From: Syngnathus acus | Lineage: Eukaryota; Chordata; Actinopteri; Syngnathiformes; Syngnathidae | DNA length: 64,000 nucleotides | Direction of reading: 5' to 3' | NCBI RefSeq assembly: GCF_901709675.1 | Contig: NC_051095.1 | Coordinates: forward strand, 17,470,456 to 17,534,455 | In this document: positions 17,542-29,020 of the stretch, one piece after another | Numbering within the stretch: the first letter of the stretch is position 1 | Layout: each line of letters starts with the position of its first letter | Notes under the pieces: model-generated | Seen by the model: only the letters and a program-made list of their open reading frames with translations | Database searches by the model: none | Told to the model about the DNA's origin: nothing | Made by a program: the position numbers and the translations under genes

Positions 17542-17742
17542 CAGGGGTCTCAAACTCCAGTCCTCAGGGGCCGCATTCCTACATGTTTTCCAAGTTTCCC
17601 TCGTGAAACACACCTGATTCAAATGATCAGTTCATCCTCACGTTCTGCAGGAGCCTGATAAGTGAATCAGGTGTGTTGAAAGAAGGAAACTTGGAAAACA
17701 TGTAGGAATGCGGCCCCCGAGGACTGGAGTTTGAGACCCCTG
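17542..17742. mobile_element. Palindromic hAT MITE with perfect 8-bp duplication CTCTATGC
   Basis: A 201-bp element that is almost one long inverted repeat. The left arm CAGGGGTCTCAAACTCCAGT runs into CCGCATTCCTACATGTTTTC, and the right arm is its complement, ending GAGACCCCTG. CTCTATGC flanks both sides (17534-17541 and 17743-17750). The CAGGGGTCTCAAAC end and 8-bp duplication identify the hAT superfamily. Only a short middle segment is unpaired, so a transcript would form a long hairpin. Confidence 0.9.
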
Positions 17743-18014
17743 CTCTATGCCCATTTTGTCTGTATGAGTGACTGTGTTTTCCTCCCTGAATTCAGTTGCA
17801 GTGTGGGGCTCTCGGGGAAGGAGGCGCACAAACACTGGCTGGGATGTCTCACAACTTCAGGGTCTGAGATGGCTGTCGCCCTCCTCCCCCGTGGGAACAT
17901 GGTCATGTTCTGCACATCTGCTTTTACAGGATATACTCTGAACCCCCCCAGGTCTAATGCTCTGATCGCACCAGAGCACCTAATGAGAAATGATCTGTCC
18001 AAGGTTCAACTTAT

Positions 18015-18343
18015 GGGCGGCACGTGGTTGACTGATTCATTAGTACGTCCGCCTCACAGTGTGGGTTGGGTTCGAATCCGGCTCCGGCCTTCATGTGTGG
18101 TGTGTGCATACTTCTCCCCGTGCCTGCGTGGGTTTCCTCTCACATTCCAAAGGCATGCATGGTAGGCCGATTGACCACTCCAAACTGTCCGAAGGTGTGA
18201 GTGTGAGTGCAAATGGTTGTTCATCTATGTGTGCCCTGTGATTGGCTGGCAACCAGTTTGGCGTGTCCCCCGCCTGCCGCTCAAAGACTGGTGGGGCAGC
18301 GACCCTTGTGAGGATAAGTGGTTCAGATAATGGATGGATGGAT
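18015..18343 (+). mobile_element. tRNA-derived SINE-like repeat, near full length
   Basis: It starts GGGCGGCACGTGG, has a perfect pol III B-box (GGTTCGAATCC at 18069-18079), continues through the conserved body (GCATACTTCTCCCCGTGCC, then ATTGGCTGGCAACCAGTTTG), and ends GTGGTTCAGATAATGGATGG with a short (TGGA)n tail. The B-box and simple tail support a tRNA-derived SINE. No clear target duplication was found. Confidence 0.8.
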
Positions 18344-18804
18344 GATAGTTGAATGAATGAAGATGAAGTTTTCACAATCCTAAAAAACAATTTATAGTGC
18401 ATCCAGAAACCATTCACAGCTCGTTTTGTTTCTCATTTTGTGATTGTTGCGACCTGATTCAAAAATGGAAGACTTTTACAACTTACAAATTAAGCAGCTC
18501 ACTGTAAAAGGGAGCTACTTAATTATTAGATACTAATTAATCTATATGGCTACCAGTTTGATGCACAATGTAAAACTTTTTTTTCTCAAATGATTAATCA
18601 GTGTTGATAATGATATCCATTCTATTAAAGAGTCGAACACTTAACACTGTATTTACTGATTTTCATTTGATTTAGGATTTCTATTTATAACAGTCGAACT
18701 TGACTGCTATGTTTGCATGCGAGTAACATTTTAAACTATGGCATGTTCCGACTTTATAGACCAATTCAGGTCAGAGTGCCACTGCAGCAGAGGAACTCCG
18801 AGCC

Positions 18805-19159
18805 CCATCCATCCATTTTCTATACTGCTTGTCCCCACGGGGGTCGCTGGCGTGCTGCAGCCTATCCCAGCAGTCATCGGGCAGTAGGCGGGGGACACCC
18901 TGGACCAGTTGCCAGCCAATCGCAGGGCACATAGAGACGAATAACCAGTCGCACTCGAAACTAGGGACAATTTGGAGTGCTCAATCGGCCTATTAAGCAT
19001 ATTTTTGGGATGTGGGTGGAAACCGGAGTGCCCGGAAAAAACCCACACAGGCACGGGGAGAACATGCAAACTCTACACAGGGAGGGCCGACGGTGGAATC
19101 GAACCCGCACCCTCTGAACTGTGAGGCGGATGTGCTAACCAGTGCGTCACCGTGCCACC
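18805..19159 (-). mobile_element. tRNA-derived SINE-like repeat, near full length, inverted to the 18.0-kb copy
   Basis: The same family in the opposite orientation. The tail CCATCCATCCATTTTC is at the left, the B-box complement GGAATCGAACC is at 19095-19105, and the head CGTGCCACC is at the right. Together with the copy at 18015-18343 it forms an inverted pair about 460 bp apart. Confidence 0.85.
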
Positions 19160-19567
19160 AATTCTGACCTCTAACCTCTGAGGCCTGTTGGGATGTAAAA
19201 TTATAAAACACTGGGAAAAGAAGGAACAACATGTTCTGTATAGTAGCACTAGCAAACTATCAAAGCAGTTGAATCCATCGTCTCTTCGTCCTCTATCAGG
19301 GATGTCAAACATAGTAATTTCATTGCAGTTCAAATCACAGTTACATTCTGGTCACCCTCAGGGGGGCCAGTTAAATCGGTGAAACCACAAATGTATATTT
19401 GCTAAGAGTGCACCTGCACACAAAAAATCCCCATGTACTTGTTTGTAAAGTCATGGTTTGATTCACATTCAGTACAGTAAGAGAGCAAAAAGCAGAACTA
19501 ATGGCTTATCCTTAGTGTAAATAGGAACAGACTTATTGAGTTTTGAAATGAAAATTTAACAACATAA

Positions 19568-19706
19568 ATTACAAAAATTATTAGCATGTGGTTCACATCT
19601 CTAGATTGTGATCTAATTTGTTCATGTGTCTAATAGTGTGTGGGTAAAAGCTGTTTTTTAGTCTAGTCATTCTGATTGCTAGACTCCTGTAGCATCAGCC
19701 GAAGAA
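19568..19706 (-). mobile_element. LINE-derived fragment, second copy of 4049-4190
   Basis: It closely matches 4049-4190, including CTCTAGATTGTGATCTAATT and GGGTAAAAGCTGTTTT. It lies inside the hAT element, between its left end and the L2-like LINE. Two similar copies in a 64-kb window imply a family still amplifying fairly recently. Confidence 0.5.
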
Positions 19707-19927
19707 ATCGTTCATATAAATTTCCACATCCATCTAGAAATCTTACAAACCAAGAACTACAATATATTAGCTGTCAATGACACCTTAAATGCAAAATTTA
19801 AAGTTACTGTAAATTATCTGCCTATTATCACCCAGTAACTTGGCATTAAAAGTGCACATAATTTAAACTAAAACACACTCTATATGAGTTAAGTAAGCAA
19901 TAGCATAAGCAATTAGAAACCTATTTC

Positions 19928-20823
19928 CCCAATTCAAAGTCAAAGTCAAAAAGTCAAAGTCAAAGTCTGCTTTATTGTCAATTTTTTCACATGCCAAGAC
20001 ACAAAGAAATCGAAATTACGTTCCCACTATCCCACGGTGACAAGACATAGTACACAATATACATACAAGTAAACAACACAAAAAAACCCAAAAAAAAACA
20101 AGAAGGCACAAACAATGAATACCGTTTTTTTCCGTGTATAATGCGCCCCCATGTATAATACGCACCCTAAAAATGGCATGTTGATGCTGGAAAAAAGCCT
20201 GTACCCATGTATAATACGCACCCAATTTTTTTTTTTTTTTTTTTTAAGTCCCAATGATCGTCACACACGCAGGGAGGCAATGGGTCCCATTTTTATAGTC
20301 TTTGGTATGGTCTTAACTAGGCTGGATGTATATTTTTTTGTTGGTGTTGATTTCTCCGACTGCCCATAAAGGCACCACCGCGATCAGATGAAAAGAGAGG
20401 AAAGTGACGTGCGGACATGTGAAAAAGGCGGCTCTGTATGGGAGAGACGTTGAAGAGGAATAAAAACACCCTTGGAAACCAAAACTTGCCCCTCGTGACT
20501 CGGAGCCGCAACAAATGTTTCGGATTTGTGTAGGGTACATTGTGACAGCAAACGAGCAGGTGATCGAGCAAGCGTCTGATACGAGAGCATTGCGTTCGTA
20601 TGGAGCGTGTTTGAAGTGAACAGCAGAGACGAAAGGAACAAGGCAAAGTGTTGTGAAATAAAATATTACCTGTAATACGCATTTTGTTATTTGCTGATTG
20701 TATTAAACTATCACATTCATTGTCAGTCAAGAAGAGAAGAGGACTATTATCCCTTCTTTGACGAAATGACCAGAGCACAGTACAAACACACTATTGTCGG
20801 TCAGTTTTGTTGTACCATGATTT

Positions 20824-20859
<36 letters not shown>

Positions 20860-21965
20860 GTTTGAAAAAAATTTAAAAAAAATTTGTACCCATGTATAAT
20901 GCGCACCCCAGATTTTAGGACAATAAATTAGTTAAATTTTGCGCATTATACACGGAAAAAAACGGTAAATAACAGTGATGAATAAATAATAAATAAACAA
21001 ATAACATAATAAATAAGAGGAGCAAAAATGGAGCAAGTGTGCAAACAGCAGACAGTCAGAATATAGCGCAAAAGTACAGGACGCTACGCAGAAGGGGGGA
21101 GAGAGTTCAGGATCCTAACAGCCTGGAGTATGAAGCTGTTGGTGAGTCTGGTGGTGTGGGAGCGCAGGCTCCTGTACCTCTTCCCAGAGGGCAGAAGATC
21201 AAACAAAGAGTGAGCGGGGTGACTCACATCACTCACAATCGCGGTCGCCTTGCGGGTGAGACGGGAGGTGTAAATGTCCTTCAGGGAGGGGAGTGAAGCA
21301 CCAATAATCTTACCAGCCGTGTTCACTATGCGCTGCAGGGCCTTCATGTATTCAGTGCAGCTACCACCCCAAACAGCGATACAACTGGAGAGGACGCTCT
21401 CAATGGTGCCACGGTAGAATGTAGTCATGACGGCCGGAGGAGCACTTGCTCGCCTGAGTTTCCGCAGGAAGTACAGGCGGCGCTGAGCTTTCTTCGCCAG
21501 TGATGCGGTGTTGGTGGACCAGGAGAGATCGTCACTGATGTGCACCCCCAGGAATCTGGTGCTGCTCACTCTCTCCACCACAGCACTGTTGATGGTCAGC
21601 GGCAGGTGTTGGGTGTGACCCTTCCGGAAGTCAACAACAATCTCCTTGATCTTGTTGACGTTGTCCCTGCACCACGTGGTCAGAAGGTCAACCTCCAACC
21701 TGTATTGAGTCTCGTCGCCCTTGGTGATGAGACCCACCAGAGTCGTGTCGTCAGCAAATTTCACGATGCGGTTGTTGCTGTAGGTTGCAGTGCAGTCATG
21801 CGTCAGCAGGGTGAAGAGCAGCGGACTGAGCACGCAGCCTTAGGGGCCCCCCGTGCTCAGCGTGATGCTGGCGGAGATTTTGTCGCCAACACGTACCACC
21901 TGAGGCCTCTGACAGAGGAAGTCCAGTAGCCAGTTGCAGAGGTAGGTACTGAGGCCCAGCTTATT
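19928..21965 (-). mobile_element. 5'-truncated CR1/L2-like LINE with reverse transcriptase C-terminus
   Basis: The minus strand 21833-21084 encodes about 249 residues of reverse transcriptase and tail, with the RT motif FADDTTLVGL, then STRFLGVHISDDLSWS and LLPSGKRYRSLRSHTTRLTN. Upstream codons continue ([17 protein letters not shown]) up to a stop that replaces the Gln of the conserved PQGCVLSPLL block, so the enzyme is dead. The 3'UTR continues to 19928, where TGACTTT-type short repeats end it, as in many L2 elements. The pogo-like element at 20122-20965 splits the 3'UTR. The 5' boundary is approximate. Confidence 0.8.
20122..20965. mobile_element. pogo/Tigger-like DNA element with TA duplication
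   Basis: Ends are the inverted pair CCGTTTTTTTCCGTGTATAA and its complement near 20946-20965, flanked by TA on each side (20120-20121 and 20966-20967). Subterminal GTATAATGCGCACCC-type motifs repeat at both ends. The interior (20250-20700) has open frames of up to 153 codons on the minus strand, but I recognise no transposase in them. TA duplication fits Tc1/mariner/pogo. It interrupts the LINE 3'UTR, so it is younger than that LINE. Confidence 0.75.
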
Positions 21966-22517
21966 AGCATTCATTGAATTAGCTAGTGCATCTCACTAAA
22001 CCATTTACTAAGCACATCTAAAACAATATGTGAATGATAACATCTGCAAAGCGAAGCTTCTGCAGGAGTTAGCAGGCCATGGTTTTTGCCCCAGTGCCGT
22101 ACTTGTAACACCACTGTGATGAACCCACCTTAATTTTTCTTTGCTTTGGCTCTATGTATCTGAATGGCCAGGGAGAGTCTGTTTAAATGCTGCTAAAATT
22201 TGCATTGTACATTTGAGTGTTGTTTTTCTAACATACGTTGCCATGACATCGAGTGAGAAGTGAGAAGTTGAGCTGCACTGCAGACTACGCATGTGGCAAG
22301 AGTGCAAGGATATTATACCGCTTGTTCTCCTAATAAGTTTTTCGAGAGAACCCTAATTATTGCAATGATTGCCCCTGATTCTTATTATGATTTTTATGGT
22401 ATATTACTAGTTTTGAATGGAAGGCAACAAAAAATTGTGGCAGGCTTTCATAGTCACGGACCACTTGCACTGGAGGGGCCGATCTATGGGTCTTGAAGTT
22501 TGACGCCTGTACTCTGT

Positions 22518-25357
22518 AGCTTCACTATACTCAGTTGTTCCCTTGTCTCTAATGGTCATTTGCTGGCTCATTGCCACATCATTTCCAATCTGTTTTGATT
22601 AACACCTTGAAAGTACAAAAAAATAAAAGATGAAAAACAAACAACAAAAACAGTGGCAGTAAGATGGCCTACTTCTTCACAGTTCTACAGTTTGGTACTC
22701 GAATCTCTTCTCCTACTGTGGATACAATCTAAACCAGCTTCAGAATGTCAATACATTGCAGATGCTGCCTGCATTGAAGCTGTTTTTTTGCTTCATCCTA
22801 TTTTGTTCAGAGATGAGAGACATATAATTAGACAAGGAATGCACAACTTTTTCTTCTTTTAAAAAAACGAAGCTATGGCTGCTGCCCTTAAATAGACAAG
22901 GCCTTCCCCTTCTGACATGTTTAAGGGCTCTGCCGTAGCCTTTATGGCCCAGAGAAGTCAGTTGGCGTAGGAATGTCTCCAAGTGGACAAAAACAGCTCT
23001 TGACTGCCACACATGCACAGAGCCACCCTCTGAGTTTTTATAGAGGCTTCCTCACACTCGAGTTTGGGGTTGGGCTTAAAGATCCCGCTAAGCACACAAA
23101 CACACTCAACTTCAGGGGCAATTAAGGCAGGAAAATGGATCCTTACTCAGCATTTGAGGGCTTTACTCCTTGACGTGGACCAGCAGATATTTTAATGGTA
23201 AAGCAAAGGCAACTAGAAAAAAACTGTATAGGAATGCATATCTAGGGTTGTGTAACAGTATCCTAGGCAGAAAAGTGAGCGCCAAATTGTTTAGCGGGGC
23301 CTTTCTCCTCCTTTGTGTGCTCACAGTTACACATTTCTTCGTGGCACTTAAATGCAGTGTAGCCATTCAGTACCGGAATGCAATGAGGGAGGTCAGAGAG
23401 AATTCTGCCAAGGGGCGAACAAAACAAAGCCCCGCGAGAGCAGCAAAATACAAAATGACACAGTATCGTTACCAAAGCAGACGCCGTTACGTAACAAAAC
23501 GAGGCGTTTATTTCTCGGGCAGTTTGTGTTGCCTTGCGGTGTGAGAGTGCATGATGGGAGGGAAGAAAGGCAGAGGTACGGTGGAGGGAAAACAGGCAGC
23601 CCCTGCTTTCCTGGATGTGAAACCCCAGAGTCGCCTCCAGCTCATATTACTCGAATCTGAAGGTGGAGCATGATGACTTCTACTGTCACAGAAAAGTCAA
23701 ATGAAGGCACTCTCTGATGACCACAATATTGCAAAGTATTGATGCAGGCAATGATCATAAAGTGTTGCTACTAAGGGTGTAGTAGAACAACACTGAGAAC
23801 ATATGCCTCTGTAAACAATATCTTCCCAGACACTTTGTGGCTTGGGCGTGTACTGAAAGTTCAGTCTTCAACTTGGCCGCTGGTTATAAGTTCTGCCATG
23901 AGATTGACTCATGATCAGTCCTGTGTATGGACCACGCCTTTTCTCCCAAAGTCAGCCGGAATAGGCTACCCGTTACCCTCATGAGGACAAGTAGAGAGAG
24001 GTATGGTTGTCAATTGTCATTCAACAGAAGTATAAAGCATACCACCTACAATAAATTGAATGGGCCGCAGTGTGTTCGCTTCTTTTGTAGTGGCACGTTG
24101 AGGCCTAGACGTATGCTTTTGAGGAAATAGTACAGTACATACTACGACCCTCACATGTACTGTAAACGCTTCACTTCACATGTTTGGACTTGCTGGTGGT
24201 TTCATTCCACCCAGAGGAAAAAGAATTGGGGTGTTGAAACATTTACAGTTATGAGTGGAATGCACAGCTCGGGAAGGAGTCTGCAACAGATGGGAGGTGT
24301 TCCTCAGGGTGAAGCAAACTCTCACAAACTTCCCAATCATTCGGCCAGGAATCAAGACAGTGTGGGTTAATCAGTTGTGAACGTTTCATAACTGTGTGTA
24401 TCTGTGGAGATACATTACTGTCTCAACGCTGAATAGTGAAGGAGGTTCCTCAGTAACTTCATTACTGTGCAATCGATGTGGTGGCAGAAGCAAGGCTCAA
24501 CTTGCAAAGGGAGGAGTGTGTCAGTGTGTCATTTCAAAGACAAAAAAGTACAAGGCGGAACCAAAGTTCCTTATTACAAACTGTTTTGTAGCATGTGATA
24601 TTTATCCATACACACAAAGGCCATTGCTATGGTAACAGCCCAGCTAGTACCTGCCCCCTTGCTTATTTTGTTGCTATAGCAGCCATCCCAGAATAATCTT
24701 TTCACCCCCTCCCTGTTCTTCCCTCGTGTTTGTGAGTCATAACTGGCTGTTGAAACCACAATTCAGTGTTTCTCCTTTTCCTCGCATTCTTTTCAATGCC
24801 CAAGGATCAACTTTGTGAATCATCTCTGTGCGTGTGTGTTTGTGTGCGGGGATTTCCAGGAAGATACATGACAGATACATAACAGTGATACGTTACTATG
24901 GAGATGTACCTGACATAACCGGTCCCAGTCCGAAAAAGGAGTTATAACAATTTACAATTCAAGTTTTGCACGTTGTTGCCATCAACTACAACTAATTTGG
25001 GCCGAGTTGTAATCATGTAGGTTGTGATCTTAGCTTTTCGTAGGTTTTCAGGAGAGCCAATGTGTTTGCTCCGTCTCCTGAGTCATTGCGCTTTGGGGCA
25101 AAGTAGCACAAAATCACAAGTGTGTAAACATCTTACAATACATACCACAAAACAAAGATTGTTTTGAGACAAATTGAATTAATGTTTTCTGTTTTGGTGA
25201 ATGGCCATGAGAATACAATGCCTTTGTTTCACTTTTATTTTACTATTTAGCAAAGATCAGGAGAAACTAATTATTGGTGCCGAATGAATTTGTTCAATTA
25301 ATGTTAAAAACACACACAATGTGGGTCTGTTTTCATATTTGGGCTACAATTACTAAG
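22518..25357. other. Intergenic, mostly unassigned
   Basis: The only recognised item is a 52-bp SINE-family remnant near 23950-24001 (GGAATAGGCTACCCGTTACC, with CTCATGAGGACAAG). Open frames here, including 124 codons at 23170-23544, show no known domain, no splice context and no coding bias I can defend. Confidence 0.4.
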
Positions 25358-25359
25358 TA

Positions 25360-25700
25360 CACTACTGTTCAAAAGTTTGAGATCACCCAGATAATTTAGT
25401 GTTTTCCATGAAAACTAACATAATTGCACAACACTTTTCTAATCATCCATTAACCTTCTAACACAATTAGCAAATACAGTGGACCATTAGAACACTGGTT
25501 GCTTGAAATGGGGTTTTATATACCTATGTAGGTATTGCATTAAACAACAGAGGTTTGCAACTAGAATGGTCATTTACCACATTAATAATGTATAGAGTGT
25601 ATTCATGATTAGTTTAATGTTATCCTCATTGACAAAAATAGCTATTTTATTTTAAAAATAAGGACATTTCAAAGTGATCCCAAACATTTGAACGGTAGCG
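25360..25700. mobile_element. Tc1/mariner-type MITE with TA duplication
   Basis: Inverted ends CACTACTGTTCAAAAGTTTG and (complement) CGCTACCGTTCAAATGTTTG are flanked by TA (25358-25359 and 25701-25702). It is 341 bp long with no ORF. This end sequence is frequent in fish genomes as a non-autonomous Tc1/mariner family. Confidence 0.85.
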
Positions 25701-25702
25701 TA

Positions 25703-28700
25703 TATTATGGTCAATTTATGTGAGCTGGACTGTTACGGGCCTTTTGAGAAGATAATGCATATAAGGCTGTAAAGTTTTAATTGTAAAAAAGCTATGTAAT
25801 AGTCGTGTCGTACTGTAAAAAAAATCATTTTGCGACATCTCACGTTTTGTTTCATTTATTGCACATACATGATGTTGATTCACTCAGGCCACAGTCGCAC
25901 CACTGGTTATGTTGGTGTCCTTTTGTCATCACACCGACAATGTTGTATTGTTCATGAACAGCTTAAAGCGCTGTTGTTGTTGCACTCGATTAAATTTGCA
26001 GAGTGAATGACCACTTTTGCGAAGTATTCTAGGGTGCAAAAGCGATTCTTTCAAGACTTAATTGCATTTCAACGCAGCTAAGGAGAGTTTGCAATGGAAA
26101 TGTTGTTTGTGTTAATCACAAGCTTGCCTTGTTGAAGTGCAATGATTTGATCAGGTAAACATTTATGTTGTGACAAATGCAGACTATATGTTACCAGTCG
26201 AAATTACAAGTCATGTACAATTCATACTATCATTATTGTTTTTAGACCAGCCCTGTGTTTGGCTGGCAACTAACTAGCTCTCCCGCAAACATCATGAAGA
26301 CAAATGCTTGTGAATATTCTCATTCATCCAGGGGGCAAATTAGGACAAATACTATAGCAAATTAATTTGATTGCATGTTAGACCACCCACCCTTATTTGT
26401 TTAGCATAAGGGCTTTAATGTTCCAGTTTCATTGAGCTCTTGATCTTTTATTACTTTGAACAGGAGTTACGGAATATATCTTTTTTTTTATACAGTACAT
26501 TCAAACACAAAAAATTCAGGAATATAAGTTAAGTTTAAACTGGATTCTATAATACATTCAAGCATTTCAAAAAACATGTTCAGGAATGTATGTAAATTAC
26601 TACAATACAGCATCTCAGGAATAAAATGTGATCCATTTTTTGGGGAAAATAGAAAATTGGGAAATTCACAGCTATCTTTGATGATTATATTTCCAAAAAA
26701 GTTTGTCCTTTCAAAATCTACCACATACTGCTATGTTGATGATTGCAGAAAAACAAAATATTATTTTATTAATTACCAACTTCTTTCATTTAGGGTCGCT
26801 AGGTCATAACCCATAAACATTGGGTGGGCCATTAAATGGTTAAGTATTTACATACTCTTTCTTTTTCTCCCTCTTGAAGCTCATGCTCCAGGCTTTTTGC
26901 CTCGTGCACCTCAGCTGTTCGCTGTGATTTGACAGCATTGGTAATGTTCACATGACTCATTGTTCTTCATTAAAGGGTTATCCTCTCGTTCATCCCAGTC
27001 AGATGTTTACAACACTGAATCTTATTTTTTCTTCTTCTATACTAGTTCACATCTTTTCTTTTTGGCATACAGTGTTAGTATAGTTGCAATGTTGACAATC
27101 TGATGTTTGTTTTATGCTCCCAGTACATTCCAATTCAATTCAGGTTTTTTTTCTTTGAAGAGTAGTTTTGTTAATCGATTACTTCATTTAAGTAGCATAT
27201 TAGTAATTTTGAGGAGCATTTTTGGCAGGTTAATGCCAGGCACCATGGAGGCCGTGATTACTGCCTTAGAAGCAAAACTGCAAAGATTAGTCACACTAGC
27301 TTGCATGCTGAAGCTTGTCGCTTGTGTTTTGATGAGGTGCAAAAACCAAATTTGACTCGCAAACTGCGATGCAAACCCACTTACCTCGAGCCTTGAAAGA
27401 CAAGAAACACATTATCACTGATACTTTCAGAACTCGGGTGAATCTTTGAGGCGAGAACAAAACCAGTGACAAATTGTTCATCGGATATTATGCTTTAATA
27501 GTTGAGTGCACAAAGAGAAGGTTGTTCTCAAGGTCACAATTTGGAGTTCAATATGAGTCCAAACTTGGCAATCGACATGACTGCTGGCTTTCATGCTCGA
27601 TTGAACAGTTTAACAACAGCTATCAATTGAATTATCAGCTTGATGTGCGCTGTCTACATTCTGCAATGGAATGCTTGGACTTCTCTTCATCTTTATGGTT
27701 CTGTCAGATACGTAAATGCTCAAGCCGGTGTGTGCGCAAACAGTCGCGCCCCGATCTGAGATCTAAATGTTCTCTCCTTTGCTGTCTGAGCTATCCTGTT
27801 TTCATTGTAGCCATGAGCGTGAGTGACTCACAGCACGTCTGAGCCAAGTTATTTACTCTCCATCAGGATGGCCGGCACACCTACAACCATGCAGGAAAAA
27901 CACTCATTTGCACATATCCTAGTATTCAGCTCAAGTGACCTGCCTTGAAATAATGGTAGGCAGGGATTTGGTTGATTAAAATGTGTCGCCAGTGTGAGAA
28001 ATGTTAAGAAATCGTCCTCAATTGTAATACACAAAATCCCTGATTGCACAATAGTTTGGATTTATTTGACGGTGTTTATCTGCTGATAAGATCATCTAAG
28101 TCCCACTGTTGAATGATTTCAATGGGTGGGGCTCAATAAAGACTCGCTTAGATTTGACTCATCATTTTAAACACAAATTCTTTTGAAACAGTAAACACCC
28201 CGTCACCCTTTGCAGCAAAGATGTAAGACGGTGGTTACTCATGACTAGTTCTGTGAGCACGGAAATCTTAAAGGTCGCAAAGCATGTTACACAAACGAAA
28301 ACATGTTTCACAAAAGTTGTCCATCTGGAAGCCACAATAGCTCTGAGCTGAAATAATTTTTCAAAAGGCCACACCTCACCAGTGAAAAACATGCGCGGAG
28401 CTGAGCAAACAAGTGCATTAGTAGAACACACGAGAGAGGCACATGACAACAAACCATACTTCTCGTGTGCTGCAACACAAATGCAACATGGAATTGTCAG
28501 ATGGAAAAATTACCTCTATGTAATGTGAAGTAGTTGAGTCTGATGATGATGATGGAGCTGCGAAGGGATCCCTCCATGAATGCGCAAAGTCGAGGCAGAG
28601 AATTCTGGGAAAGTGTGACTCCAGGGGGCCTACTTCAAAGGGGAAAACTTGTTTGTAGTTTGAATATTTGGTGAGACATACTATGGAACTTTTCTGATAC

Positions 28701-28902
28701 ACTTCATACATTCAAATATTAAAACCAGAAACAGTAACCACATAGAAATAATGGGAAAATATTTGTATGTCAAAATAGAGCGAAGCATGTCCTTCATACC
28801 ATATGTTGCTTTCTGAACATGCTGTGAAAAAGTGTTTTGGTGTTAGTAGTTTTGTAGAGTTGCCAGTTGTGTTGGTGTATTATTCCACACTTAATTCAAT
28901 GT
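25703..28902. other. Intergenic, nothing recognised
   Basis: No gene, RNA or repeat can be supported in this stretch. It may contain regulatory sequence for ahnak or eef1g, but that cannot be judged from sequence alone. Confidence 0.35.
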
Positions 28903-29020
28903 TCTCACTCACTCACTCACTCACTCACTCACTCACTCACTCACTCACTCACTCACTCACTCACTCACTCACTCACTCACTCACTCACTCACTCACTCAC
29001 TCACTCACTCACTCACTCAC
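28903..29020. repeat. (CTCA)n microsatellite
   Basis: About 29 uninterrupted units of a 4-bp motif (118 bp). Because the period is not a multiple of three, it opens all frames and creates Leu-Thr-His-Ser ORFs that are not genes. Confidence 0.97.

Larger units (their letters stand above)
19297..22509. mobile_element. hAT (Charlie-like) element interrupted by nested insertions
   Basis: The left end CAGGGATGTCAAAC and right end GTTTGACGCCTG are imperfect inverted terminal repeats typical of hAT. The subterminal GGGGGGCCAG on the left is mirrored by GGAGGGGCCG on the right. The flanking octamers TCCTCTAT (19289-19296) and TACTCTGT (22510-22517) agree at 6 of 8 positions, fitting an old target duplication. 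Most of the 3.2 kb is foreign: a LINE fragment holding a pogo-like element. No transposase remains. Confidence 0.7.

Noticed and set aside
18060-18085. Possible tRNA gene (perfect B-box)
   Set aside because: The A-box region and cloverleaf are eroded and the sequence continues into the SINE body and tail; it is a SINE promoter, not a tRNA gene.
20317-20778. 153-codon minus-strand ORF inside the pogo-like element
   Set aside because: No transposase motif (no DDE signature or HTH that I can see); overlapping frames are equally open.
23170-23544. 124-codon ORF in the intergenic region
   Set aside because: No recognisable domain, no splice context, and overlapped by antisense ORFs of similar quality.
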